Assembly: GCA_037200985.1 (NCBI GenBank)
Contig: JBBCGJ010000001.1
Coordinates: 3,882,756 to 3,946,755, forward strand
DNA from: Rhizomicrobium sp.
Lineage (GTDB): Bacteria > Pseudomonadota > Alphaproteobacteria > Micropepsales > Micropepsaceae
DNA length: 64,000 bases
Direction of reading: 5' to 3'
The notes below the pieces were generated by a model. It worked only from the letters and a program-made list of their open reading frames with translations. It did not search any database and was not told the origin of the DNA. Made by a program: the position numbers and the translations under genes. Shown here piece by piece: positions 16,659 to 24,136 of this stretch (the stretch's first letter is position 1; each line of letters starts with the position of its first letter).

Positions 16659-17765
16659 ATGACGATTGCGCCGAACGCCTTTTCTCGCGGCCTCGATCTG
16701 CGCCGCGTCGGCGCCCATCCCGATTATTGGTATCCGCTCGCCTGGAGCGGCGAGGTCAAGGCCGGCAGGACGCTGGCGCGGCGCTTCGCGGGCGAGCCCA
16801 TCGTGCTGTTTCGCGGCGCGAGCGGCACGGTGTCCGCGCTGGAAGACCGCTGCGCCCACCGCCAGGTCCCGCTGTCGCTCGGCGTCGTGCAGGGCGACAC
16901 GCTGAAATGCGGCTATCACGGCTGGGCCTATAGCTGCGCCGGCAACTGCATCGACGTGCCCTATCTCGGCCGCGACCGGCTGCCCAACGGCGTGCGCGCC
17001 TATCCCACGCGCGAGGTCGACGGCCTGATCTTCGTCTTTCCCGGCGATCCGGCGCTGGCGGAGGACCGCGCCCCGGCCGCGCTCGGCTCGAAGGCCGACG
17101 CCGGCTACAAGACGCGCCAGCTCAACCGCGAGGTCGCCTGTCACTACAGCTTCATGCACGAGAACCTGTTCGACATGAACCATCAGTTCCTGCACAGGAG
17201 CCTGATGGGCACGATCAAGGCGACGTGCCTGGGCCGCCGCCAAGGCGACGATTGGTGCGAGGTCGACTACACATTCACGCGCACCGCCGGGCGCCAGTCG
17301 CTGGGCGAGGCGGCGATCCTCAACGTTATGCGCAGCGAGGATGAGGGCGTGAACGCCGATCTGATGACCATCCGCACCGGCTATCCGTATCAGAGCCTGA
17401 AAGTGTGGGTGAACGGCGGCGAGCCGGTGCTCGACGTCTGGCTCGGCTACACCCCGCTCGACCAGCAGCAGCGCACCAACCGGACCTTCGGTTATCTCTC
17501 GGTGAAGAAGCCGAAGCTTCCCGGCCTCATCCATGCGGCATGGCCGTTCATCACCTGGTTCACCGAAGGCATCTTCGCGCAGGACAAGCACATCGTGGAG
17601 CAGGAGCAGAAGGCGCACGACGCCCAGGGCGGCGACTGGAACAACGAGGTGTTCCCGCCGGTCAAGGACCTGCGCGCGGTTCTGGCGCGCTGCGGCGTGC
17701 CGATGGACGGCGCGGAGGCGGCGCCGTCCGCCGAGCGGCTGCCCAGCATCGCGGCGGCGGAATAG
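16659..17765 (+). CDS. Rieske non-heme iron oxygenase, alpha-subunit type
   Basis: A 368-residue oxygenase. The Rieske 2Fe-2S ligands are CAHR and CGYHGWAY (C-x-H...C-x2-H). The catalytic iron site is in HENLFDMNHQFLHR, with the expected Asp/His/His arrangement. It belongs with the aromatic-ring or demethylase (vanillate/toluene-sulfonate-like) single-component alpha oxygenases. No reductase or ferredoxin gene is adjacent, so electrons must come from elsewhere. ATG 16659 has AGAGG nine bases upstream; ATG 16635 also exists in frame. Confidence 0.87.
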   Translation: MTIAPNAFSRGLDLRRVGAHPDYWYPLAWSGEVKAGRTLARRFAGEPIVLFRGASGTVSALEDRCAHRQVPLSLGVVQGDTLKCGYHGWAYSCAGNCIDVPYLGRDRLPNGVRAYPTREVDGLIFVFPGDPALAEDRAPAALGSKADAGYKTRQLNREVACHYSFMHENLFDMNHQFLHRSLMGTIKATCLGRRQGDDWCEVDYTFTRTAGRQSLGEAAILNVMRSEDEGVNADLMTIRTGYPYQSLKVWVNGGEPVLDVWLGYTPLDQQQRTNRTFGYLSVKKPKLPGLIHAAWPFITWFTEGIFAQDKHIVEQEQKAHDAQGGDWNNEVFPPVKDLRAVLARCGVPMDGAEAAPSAERLPSIAAAE

Positions 17766-17776
17766 GCGCCGCGGCG

Positions 17777-18175
17777 CTAGCGCCGTGTATCGAACATTGG
17801 CCTCATGAGGTCGGCCGTCCAGGCGCCGATCCAGCTTCCGGCGACGGGAAACATCCATCGCATGTCGTCGAAGCCGCCGCGCAGCGGCGCGGCGACCGCC
17901 ATGAAGAGAAGCAGAACGACCGGCGTCAATATCAAGCCGTAAGCCAAGGGCTTCGGCCATTCGACGTCGTCGGCGTTCTGCGCCGCGACGGATCGCGGCC
18001 GCAGAAGCAAAAAAATGAATGTGAGGACGCCGGCCAGGGATGGCGCCATCACGACCCAGGCGAGAAAGCCGTTCGTCGTCATGAAGCGCCAGGCTTCGTA
18101 TGCGTCGCAGGCGTACAGGACGACGGTCGCGATCAAGGCGCCGCCAAGGACGTGTCTGTGACGGATGCTGTCCAT
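17777..18175 (-). CDS. Small membrane protein of unknown function
   Basis: A 132-residue protein with about three hydrophobic helices (HVLGGALIATVVLYACDA, FLAWVVMAPSLAGVLTFIFL, ILTPVVLLLFMAVAAPL). No family recognised. It is convergent with the Rieske oxygenase gene, with 11 bp between the stop codons. Confidence 0.6.
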   Translation of the reverse strand: MDSIRHRHVLGGALIATVVLYACDAYEAWRFMTTNGFLAWVVMAPSLAGVLTFIFLLLRPRSVAAQNADDVEWPKPLAYGLILTPVVLLLFMAVAAPLRGGFDDMRWMFPVAGSWIGAWTADLMRPMFDTRR

Positions 18176-18229
18176 TGTCCGTATGCCGTTTTGGTTCTCA
18201 CGCCTCTATTATGCGCCGTCGACAGGTGC

Positions 18230-18625
18230 TCAAGGCGAAACAAGCGTCACGGTGGGGAAGTAGGTCTCTATGAAACCCCGGTCTCGGGTGAGCACCGCCG
18301 CGCCCGAGACGAAGGCATGGGCACCGATGAAAAAGTCGGGCAGCACGCCCGTCTTCGTGCCCCGCCGCCGGTATTGCCGAAAGGCATGTCCGGCCAGAAA
18401 GAGCGCCAATTTCGGCGTTTGCGCGCGCGCAACACGCAATGTCGCCAGCGCCTCGTCGAGCTTCGCCATCTCTCGATAGCCCGACGCGAGTTCGGCGTAG
18501 ACGACATCGTCGATGAACAGTTCGTCTCCGCCGGCCGATTCTTCCAAAGCGGCCATGGACCAGAACCGCCAAGCCGAGTGGGTTCCCACCACATCGAGAA
18601 TGACGTTGGTGTCGACGAGGATCAA
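18230..18625 (-). CDS. vapC: PIN-domain toxin, VapC-like
   Basis: A 131-residue PIN ribonuclease. Acidic site residues: Asp in MILVDTNVILDV, Glu in VYAELASGY, Asp in GVLPDFFIGAHA and Asp in LTRDRGF. VapC toxins cleave tRNA or rRNA. Start is TTG 18625, overlapping the antitoxin stop by 4 nt (TTGA). Free toxin is presumably held inactive by the AbrB-type antitoxin directly upstream. Confidence 0.88.
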   Translation of the reverse strand: MILVDTNVILDVVGTHSAWRFWSMAALEESAGGDELFIDDVVYAELASGYREMAKLDEALATLRVARAQTPKLALFLAGHAFRQYRRRGTKTGVLPDFFIGAHAFVSGAAVLTRDRGFIETYFPTVTLVSP

Positions 18626-18864
18626 TCTTCTCCCCGCAACATGTCCATGTATGCGTCGACCGACATGCCGAGATCCAGCGTGCCGATGACGCTTTCGATG
18701 CGCTTGCGATAGTCGCTCTTGGTCGCCTTGCCCACCGGCTTGATCAGAACACCTCCGTCCCGATATTCGACCGTCACCTTGGTCCCGGCTTTCACGCCGG
18801 ATGCATCGCGCACCCGCTTGGGGATCGTCACTTGGCCTTTGCTCGTAACATTCGTGGTGGCCAT
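18622..18864 (-). CDS. vapB: AbrB/SpoVT-type antitoxin, VapB-like
   Basis: An 80-residue protein. The N-terminal swapped-hairpin DNA-binding domain is ATTNVTSKGQVTIPKRVRDA with VKAGTKVTVEYRDGGVLIKP. The C-terminal tail (LDLGMSVDAYMDMLRGED) should wrap the PIN toxin. ATG 18864 is preferred over an upstream in-frame start at 18903 because the domain begins MATTNVTSKGQ. An inverted repeat directly upstream is the likely autorepression site. Confidence 0.88.
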   Translation of the reverse strand: MATTNVTSKGQVTIPKRVRDASGVKAGTKVTVEYRDGGVLIKPVGKATKSDYRKRIESVIGTLDLGMSVDAYMDMLRGED

Positions 18865-18868
18865 CGCG

Positions 18869-18896
18869 GTATTACCGGGGAGTTTCACGGTAATAC
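18869..18896. promoter_or_regulatory. VapB operator candidate GTATTACC-N12-GGTAATAC
   Basis: Perfect 8-bp arms 18869-18876 and 18889-18896, five bases upstream of the antitoxin ATG and within the expected promoter. Each arm is itself nearly palindromic. This is the usual place for an AbrB-type VapB to bind with VapC and repress its own operon. Confidence 0.65.
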
Positions 18897-18928
18897 TTAT
18901 CACACGGGGCGGTGCGCTGCAAAGGCGC

Positions 18929-19432
18929 CTACTTTCCTGCTCGCAGCTCGCGGATCGTCTTCTTCCCGTCGGCCGAGGGCTGGTAGACGTTTGTCATCTC
19001 GGTCAGCGCGCGGTTGAAGTCGTCCGCGGTCAGCGGATGCGTCGGGTCGAAGCCGTCGAAGCCGACGCGCACCAGATAGGCGATCTGGTCGTAGATATAG
19101 TCGCCCACCGCGCGCACCTCGCCCGTATAGCCCAGCCGCGTGCGCAGCATCCGCGCCCAGGAGAAGCCGCGCCCGTCGGCGAATTTGGGAAATTCGATGG
19201 CGACGACCGACAGCCGCCCCAGGTCGGGGCCGAGGCCTTCCGGCGTCTCGTCGGATTTCAGCCGGACGCCGATCGGCGCGTTGCGCGCCAGCAGCGTCTC
19301 GCGGTCCTTGATGAAGCGCGCCAGCGAGACGATGGCGCCGCCGTCTTGCGGCAGTGCCGCGTCGTCGGATACGGACACGAAGCCGTCCTCGGCCGCCGCG
19401 GCGCGGCCGCCCTCAACCCGTATGAACGCCAT
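18929..19432 (-). CDS. DUF934 protein of sulfite-reduction cluster
   Basis: A 167-residue protein matching DUF934: IVSLARFIKDRETLLAR, VVAIEFPKFADGRGFSWARM, LRTRLGYTGEVRAVGDYIYD and the end of the domain with FNRALTEM. DUF934 genes lie beside cysI in many proteobacteria and are annotated as sulfite-reductase associated. It overlaps the 3' end of cysI by 20 nt, so expression is coupled. The biochemical role is not established. Confidence 0.85.
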   Translation of the reverse strand: MAFIRVEGGRAAAAEDGFVSVSDDAALPQDGGAIVSLARFIKDRETLLARNAPIGVRLKSDETPEGLGPDLGRLSVVAIEFPKFADGRGFSWARMLRTRLGYTGEVRAVGDYIYDQIAYLVRVGFDGFDPTHPLTADDFNRALTEMTNVYQPSADGKKTIRELRAGK

Positions 19433-21074
19433 GCGCCCCGGTCCCGTAAGCGACGGTCTTGAACGGCTCCATGCCGATGCGGCGATAGGTGTCGAGGAAG
19501 CGCTCGTCGCCTTGCCGCTCCTTCAGATAGAGGTCGACCACGCGCTCCACCGCGTCGGCGATCTCGTGCTCGCCGAAGCCGGGCCCCATGATGTCGCCGA
19601 TGGCGGCATCTTCCGCGCCGGAGCCGCCGAGCTGGAGCTGGTAGAACTCCACGCCCTTCTTGTCGACGCCAAGAATGCCGATATGGCCGGCGTGATGATG
19701 GCCGCAGGCGTTGATGCAGCCGCTGATCTTGATCTTCAGCTCGCCGATATCCTGCTGGCGGGCGAGACCGGCAAACCGCCGCGACAGGTCCTGCGCGATC
19801 GGGATCGAGCGCGCATTGGCGAGGTCGCAATAGTCGAGCCCCGGGCAGGCGATGATGTCGGTGATCAGCCCGGCATTCGGCGTGGCGAGATCGAGTTCCT
19901 TCAGCCGGGCATGGATCGCCGGCAGGTCCTTCTTGCGGACGTGCGGCAGCACGAGGTTCTGCTCATGGCTGACGCGGATTTCCTCGATGCCATAGGCGTC
20001 CATCAGATCGGCCAGCGCGTCGAGCTGCGCGTCGGTCGCGTCGCCCGGCACGCCGCCGATGGGCTTCAGGGAGACCGTCGCGATGGCATAGCCCGGCGCG
20101 CGATGCGGATGGGTGTTGGTCTTTGTCCAGTCCGCGAAATCGGCGTCGCCCGCCGGAATCGTGTCCGGCAGCGTCTCGAATTTCGGCGGTGCGAAGTATG
20201 CGTCGATGCGGTCGAGTTCCTCGCGCGGCACCTGCAGCGTGCCGGCCCGGCTGATCTCCTCGAATTCGCGCATCACCTGGCGGTGCATCTCTTCGGGCCC
20301 GAGTGCATTGGCCAGGATCTTCACCCGCGCCTTGTACTTGTTGTCGCGCCGGCCGGACTGGTTGTAGACGCGCATCACGCTTTCGAGGAAGGCGAGGATG
20401 TCTTCCTTCGCCACGAACTCGCCGATGACGAAGCCGACATAGGGCGTGCGCCCCATGCCGCCGCCGACCAGCACGCGATAGCCTGTCTCGCCCGCCGCGT
20501 TCTTCACGATCTCGACCGCCATGTCGTGGAATTTCAGCGCCGCGCGGTCGTGCGGCGAACCGCTCACGGCGATCTTGAATTTGCGCGGCAGGAAGACGAA
20601 TTCGGGATGCAGGCTCGACCATTGCCGGACGATTTCGGCCAGCGGGCGCGGATCCTCGATCTCGTCGGCGGCGGCGCCGGCGAAATGATCGGCGGTGACG
20701 TTGCGGATGCAATTGCCCGACGTCTGGATCGCATGCATCTCGACCGTCGCGAGGTCGGCCAGGATGTCGGGCACGTCGACCAGCTTCGGCCAGTTGAACT
20801 GGATGTTCTGCCGCGTGGTGAAATGGCCATAGCCCTTGTCGTATTTGCGCGCGATATGCGCCAGCATGCGCATCTGCCGCGCGTTCAGCGTGCCGTACGG
20901 CACCGCGATGCGCAGCATATAGGCGTGCAGTTGCAGGTAGAGCCCGTTCATCAGCCGGAGCGGCTTGAACTCGTCCTCGGTCAGTTCGCCGGAGAGGCGG
21001 CGCGCCACCTGGCCGCGGAACTGCGCCACGCGCTCGGCGACGAATTTCGCGTCGAACTCGTCATACCTATACAT
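19413..21074 (-). CDS. cysI: Sulfite reductase hemoprotein (nitrite/sulfite reductase, siroheme)
   Basis: A 553-residue nitrite/sulfite reductase reducing sulfite to sulfide in assimilation. The 4Fe-4S/siroheme cysteines are in ACPGLDYCDLA and SGCINACGHHHAGHIG (C-x5-C and C-x3-C). YGHFTTRQNIQFNWPKL is the conserved N-terminal half-domain motif. The context (DUF2849 upstream, DUF934 downstream) marks it as sulfite, not nitrite, reductase. No flavoprotein cysJ is beside it, so ferredoxin or another donor is likely. cysH and cysG are not in this window. Confidence 0.93.
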   Translation of the reverse strand: MYRYDEFDAKFVAERVAQFRGQVARRLSGELTEDEFKPLRLMNGLYLQLHAYMLRIAVPYGTLNARQMRMLAHIARKYDKGYGHFTTRQNIQFNWPKLVDVPDILADLATVEMHAIQTSGNCIRNVTADHFAGAAADEIEDPRPLAEIVRQWSSLHPEFVFLPRKFKIAVSGSPHDRAALKFHDMAVEIVKNAAGETGYRVLVGGGMGRTPYVGFVIGEFVAKEDILAFLESVMRVYNQSGRRDNKYKARVKILANALGPEEMHRQVMREFEEISRAGTLQVPREELDRIDAYFAPPKFETLPDTIPAGDADFADWTKTNTHPHRAPGYAIATVSLKPIGGVPGDATDAQLDALADLMDAYGIEEIRVSHEQNLVLPHVRKKDLPAIHARLKELDLATPNAGLITDIIACPGLDYCDLANARSIPIAQDLSRRFAGLARQQDIGELKIKISGCINACGHHHAGHIGILGVDKKGVEFYQLQLGGSGAEDAAIGDIMGPGFGEHEIADAVERVVDLYLKERQGDERFLDTYRRIGMEPFKTVAYGTGAHGVHTG

Positions 21075-21375
21075 GCGTCGCCTGCTTGCCGAGGTCGTGG
21101 CGCACCGTCGGCCCGGCGGCGCGGATGACCTCGCGCTCCTTGACGGGGGTGACGCCGCCGCCGTTCCGCTTCACCTCGAACAGATAGGGCGCCACCACCA
21201 CGTTCCCGGTCACATATTTCTGTGCCGCCGCCAGGGCCGCGTCGGCGTCCTTCGGGTCGGCGAACACGTCGCCTTCGACCAGCGTCAGCACCCAGTCGCC
21301 GCCTTTCCAATACAGAACGTCGCCGTCGACCAGACGGTTCGCGGTCAGCATCTGCGGATTCTGAACCTTTGACAT
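21067..21375 (-). CDS. DUF2849 protein upstream of cysI
   Basis: A 102-residue protein: NPQMLTANRLVDGDVLYWKG through DADAALAAAQKYVTGNVVV, the DUF2849 pattern. The gene lies ahead of cysI in many alphaproteobacteria, usually after cysG. It overlaps cysI by 8 nt. Function unknown; the conserved linkage implies a part in siroheme-dependent sulfite reduction. Confidence 0.85.
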   Translation of the reverse strand: MSKVQNPQMLTANRLVDGDVLYWKGGDWVLTLVEGDVFADPKDADAALAAAQKYVTGNVVVAPYLFEVKRNGGGVTPVKEREVIRAAGPTVRHDLGKQATHV

Positions 21376-21480
21376 GGCGGCTAGATCACATGCCGAGCCG
21401 CAAACTTCAATGCTTCACAGGGAGTTTGTGTGAATTTGAAAAAATAACATATTCTTTCGTGTGAATTTTGTGCAGCCGCA

Positions 21481-21498
21481 GTATATACGTGTATATAC
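21481..21498. promoter_or_regulatory. Tandem palindromes GTATATAC-GT-GTATATAC, VapB operator candidate
   Basis: Two identical 8-bp palindromes separated by GT, 47 bp upstream of the vapB-like ATG and in an AT-rich stretch (21420-21500) that contrasts with the rest of the window. GTATAC-type palindromes are known operator cores for some VapB/FitA antitoxins. It probably controls the vapBC pair to its right. Confidence 0.65.
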
Positions 21499-21544
21499 AT
21501 GCAGCGTCCCCTGTGCTAGAATATTGTTCGTGGAGCAAATCGCC

Positions 21545-21775
21545 ATGCGCAGCAAAGTCTTCCGATCCGGCAACAGTAACGCCGTTCGCCTGCCCGCCGA
21601 AATCGCCTATCCGGTCAACACGGAGGTGGAGATCACGCGCCACGGCGATACCGTCACGATCCGTCCGGCCGCGGGAAGCCTCCGGGAACTGGTCGCCATC
21701 CTGAACGGGATGCCGAAGCCGGACACGATCGAACCGCTCGAGCGCACGGACGTCCCCGAACGCGAATGGGACTGA
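21545..21775 (+). CDS. vapB: AbrB-like antitoxin, VapB/MazE type
   Basis: A 76-residue protein starting MRSKVFRSGNSNAVRLPAEI, the VapB/VagC pattern in which KVFxSGNSQAVRLP forms the DNA-binding hairpin, followed by EVEITRHGDTVTIRP. The C-terminus (PLERTDVPEREWD) is the toxin-binding tail. ATG 21545 starts the domain; the longer frame from 21461 adds a non-homologous leader. The toxin gene starts 6 bp after its stop. Confidence 0.88.
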   Translation: MRSKVFRSGNSNAVRLPAEIAYPVNTEVEITRHGDTVTIRPAAGSLRELVAILNGMPKPDTIEPLERTDVPEREWD

Positions 21776-21781
21776 CCGCCT

Positions 21782-22177
21782 TTGCTCTATCTGCTCGATT
21801 CCAACACGGTCATATATGCGCGTGACGGATCGGGGCCTGTGCTCGCGAAGTTCGCCCAGTTCGACGGTTCGATCTCGATGTCGGCCATCGTCCTCGCCGA
21901 ATTGCAACGCGGCTTCTTCAAAGCCGGATCGCAAGCCGACCTGCGAAAGGCGAGACTCGAAGAACTTGTCGCGCGCATTCCGGTCGTCGCGTTCGATGCG
22001 GACGCGGCACGCCGCTACGGGCGCATCATCGCCGATGTTGGCTGGGCGCGCGGGAAGGACTTCGATCGCATGATCGCCGCACACGCGCTCAGCTTGGGCG
22101 CCACGCTGGTGACGAACAACCAAGCCGACTTCTCCGACATACCCGGCCTTGTCCTGGAAAACTGGACCGTTCCCTAG
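21782..22177 (+). CDS. vapC: PIN-domain toxin, VapC-like
   Basis: A 131-residue PIN ribonuclease (MLYLLDSNTVIYARDG). Active-site acids: Asp in LLDSN, Glu in VLAELQRG, Asp in RGKDFDRMIAAHA and Asp in NNQADFSDI. It ends with the usual GLVLENW. The start is TTG 21782, 6 bp after the antitoxin stop. The window's two VapBC pairs are not close copies of each other. Confidence 0.9.
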   Translation: MLYLLDSNTVIYARDGSGPVLAKFAQFDGSISMSAIVLAELQRGFFKAGSQADLRKARLEELVARIPVVAFDADAARRYGRIIADVGWARGKDFDRMIAAHALSLGATLVTNNQADFSDIPGLVLENWTVP

Positions 22178-22219
22178 CCGATTGCGCCGCCTGCCGCCTG
22201 CTGGCACGCTCGGCCCGGG

Positions 22220-24136
22220 ATGGGCGAAGACACGGAATCCGATCGGCGGAACGAAGCTTCGGGGGCAGGGCCGGCGGTGGCTCTGGCCGCGGCCAGCCGC
22301 GCGCGCGCCGATGCCTTTCTCGCCGAGCAGACCGAACTCACCCGCCTGCAGATCGAGCGCGAGCACAAGGAAGAGCGGCTGCGCAACTGGTCGCAATTCG
22401 TCGACTACGCCAGCGCGGTCCTGAAGCTCGCCTTCGAATTCGTCGTCGCCCTGATCGTCATCGTGATCGGGGCCGCGGTCGGCGCCGCCCTGTGGACCGC
22501 CGCCCACGACAAGGGGCTCGTCATCGAGGCCTTCTCGGTGCCGCCGGACCTCGCCGATCGCGGCCTGACCGGCGAGGTCGTGGCCGGCAAGGTGCTCGAC
22601 CGCCTGACCGCCTTGCAGGCGCAGACCGTGTCGAACCGCGCCGCTTCGAGCTACGTCAACAATTGGGGCACCGACATCAAGGTCCAGATTCCGGAGACCG
22701 GGGTGTCCATCGGCGAGCTCTACCGCTACATGGCGCAATGGCTGGGCCATGAGACGCACATCGCCGGCGAGATTTATCGCGACGACAAGGAGCTTTCCGT
22801 CACCGCGCGGGTCGGCGGCCAGCCGGCGACCACGATCCAAGGCACCGATGCCGAGCTCGACACGCTGATCCAGAAATCCGCCGAGGCGGTCTATCGCCGG
22901 ACCCAGCCCTATCGCTATGCCGTCTATCTCGCGGCGCATGGCCGCGGCGCCGAGGCGACCGCGATCTACCGCGAATTGATCGCCGGCTCTTCGGTCGACG
23001 ACCGCGCCTGGGCCTATATCGGCATCTCGGCGCAGAAGAGCGCCGCGGGCGAATTCGCCGACTCCAACGCCGCGCTCATGCGGGCGATGGCGATCAAGCC
23101 GGACATCCCGCTGATCTACGGCAACCTCTCGGCCAATCACGGCTCCCTGCAGCATGACGAGCTGTCGCTGTATTATATCGGCAAGACCCTGGAGACGACC
23201 GCGCGGCGCGGCCGCGACGCGTCGATGGGCGAGCTCGATGTCCGCATGCTCGATCTGCAAAGCCGCGGCGGGCGGGCGCAGGCGCTGGGAGACTTCGCCC
23301 AGGCGGCGCGCATCAACCGCCAGCTCGAAGCGATGGGCGACGACAATGGCAGCCTGCAGCAGCAGCGCATCAACGATATCGGCCTATGCGGCACGATGCG
23401 CGACTATGCCTGCTATCAGGTGGCGCTGGACGAGACCTCCGCCGCCGCCGGCGTGCCGGCGCTCAACCGCGCGGCCTCCATCCAGCAGGCCGCCTTCTTC
23501 TTCGAGAACTGGCGCGAGGCGATCGCCCAGGGCGATCTGCTCGTCGCGCGCCTGAAACGGCTCGGGCCGGTGGGGGCCATGTTCATCGCGCGGGCGGTCA
23601 GTCCGCTGCTCGCCTGCGCCCATGCGGGCGCCGGCGATTTCAAGGCCGCCGACGCCGCCCTGGCGCCGATGCCGCCCGATTGCGACACCTGCCTGCGCGC
23701 CCGCGCCCGCATTGCCGCGCTGAAGCATCGCTGGGCAGCGGCCGAATACTGGCTCGCGCGCGCCGCCGCGTCCGCGCCGTCGACCCCGTTTCCGTTCGGC
23801 GATTGGGGCGAGATCCTGCTGTGGAAGGGCGATCCCGATGCCGCCATTTTCAAATTCCGCCGCGCGCTGGACCGCGGCCCGCACTACTTCCCCGCGATGG
23901 AATTGTGGGGCGAGGCGCTGATCGCGAAGAACCGCTCCGACCTCGCCCTCGCCAAGTTTTCGATGGCGAACAGCTTCGCGCCCAATTGGGGCCACCTGCA
24001 TCTCAAATGGGGCGAGGCCTTGCTGTGGACCGGCGACGCGGCCGGCGCGCAGAAGCAGTTCGCGCTCGCCGGCGCGCTCTTCCTCACGCCCGCCGACCGC
24101 GCGATCCTCGCGCGGCTGAAGGGAGACCATGTCTGA
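22220..24136 (+). CDS. Membrane-anchored TPR protein, paralog 1 of 3
   Basis: A 638-residue protein with a cytoplasmic N-terminus of about 65 residues, a single helix near residues 70-95 (FEFVVALIVIVIGAAVGAAL), then a presumably periplasmic domain. The signature is IEAFSVPPDLADRGLTGEVV, IPETGVSIGELYRYMAQWLG and TQPYRYAVYLA. TPR-like helices fill the second half, ending NRSDLALAKF...GHLHLKWGEALLW. A CDTC motif lies in the third quarter. Similar unnamed proteins occur in other proteobacteria, as far as I recall; no function is known. It overlaps the next gene by 8 nt. Confidence 0.75.
   Translation: MGEDTESDRRNEASGAGPAVALAAASRARADAFLAEQTELTRLQIEREHKEERLRNWSQFVDYASAVLKLAFEFVVALIVIVIGAAVGAALWTAAHDKGLVIEAFSVPPDLADRGLTGEVVAGKVLDRLTALQAQTVSNRAASSYVNNWGTDIKVQIPETGVSIGELYRYMAQWLGHETHIAGEIYRDDKELSVTARVGGQPATTIQGTDAELDTLIQKSAEAVYRRTQPYRYAVYLAAHGRGAEATAIYRELIAGSSVDDRAWAYIGISAQKSAAGEFADSNAALMRAMAIKPDIPLIYGNLSANHGSLQHDELSLYYIGKTLETTARRGRDASMGELDVRMLDLQSRGGRAQALGDFAQAARINRQLEAMGDDNGSLQQQRINDIGLCGTMRDYACYQVALDETSAAAGVPALNRAASIQQAAFFFENWREAIAQGDLLVARLKRLGPVGAMFIARAVSPLLACAHAGAGDFKAADAALAPMPPDCDTCLRARARIAALKHRWAAAEYWLARAAASAPSTPFPFGDWGEILLWKGDPDAAIFKFRRALDRGPHYFPAMELWGEALIAKNRSDLALAKFSMANSFAPNWGHLHLKWGEALLWTGDAAGAQKQFALAGALFLTPADRAILARLKGDHV

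Noticed and set aside
21407..23260. A 617-codon minus-strand frame over vapBC and TPR paralog 1
   Set aside because: Antisense shadow; both plus-strand families are supported by motif and by operon overlap.
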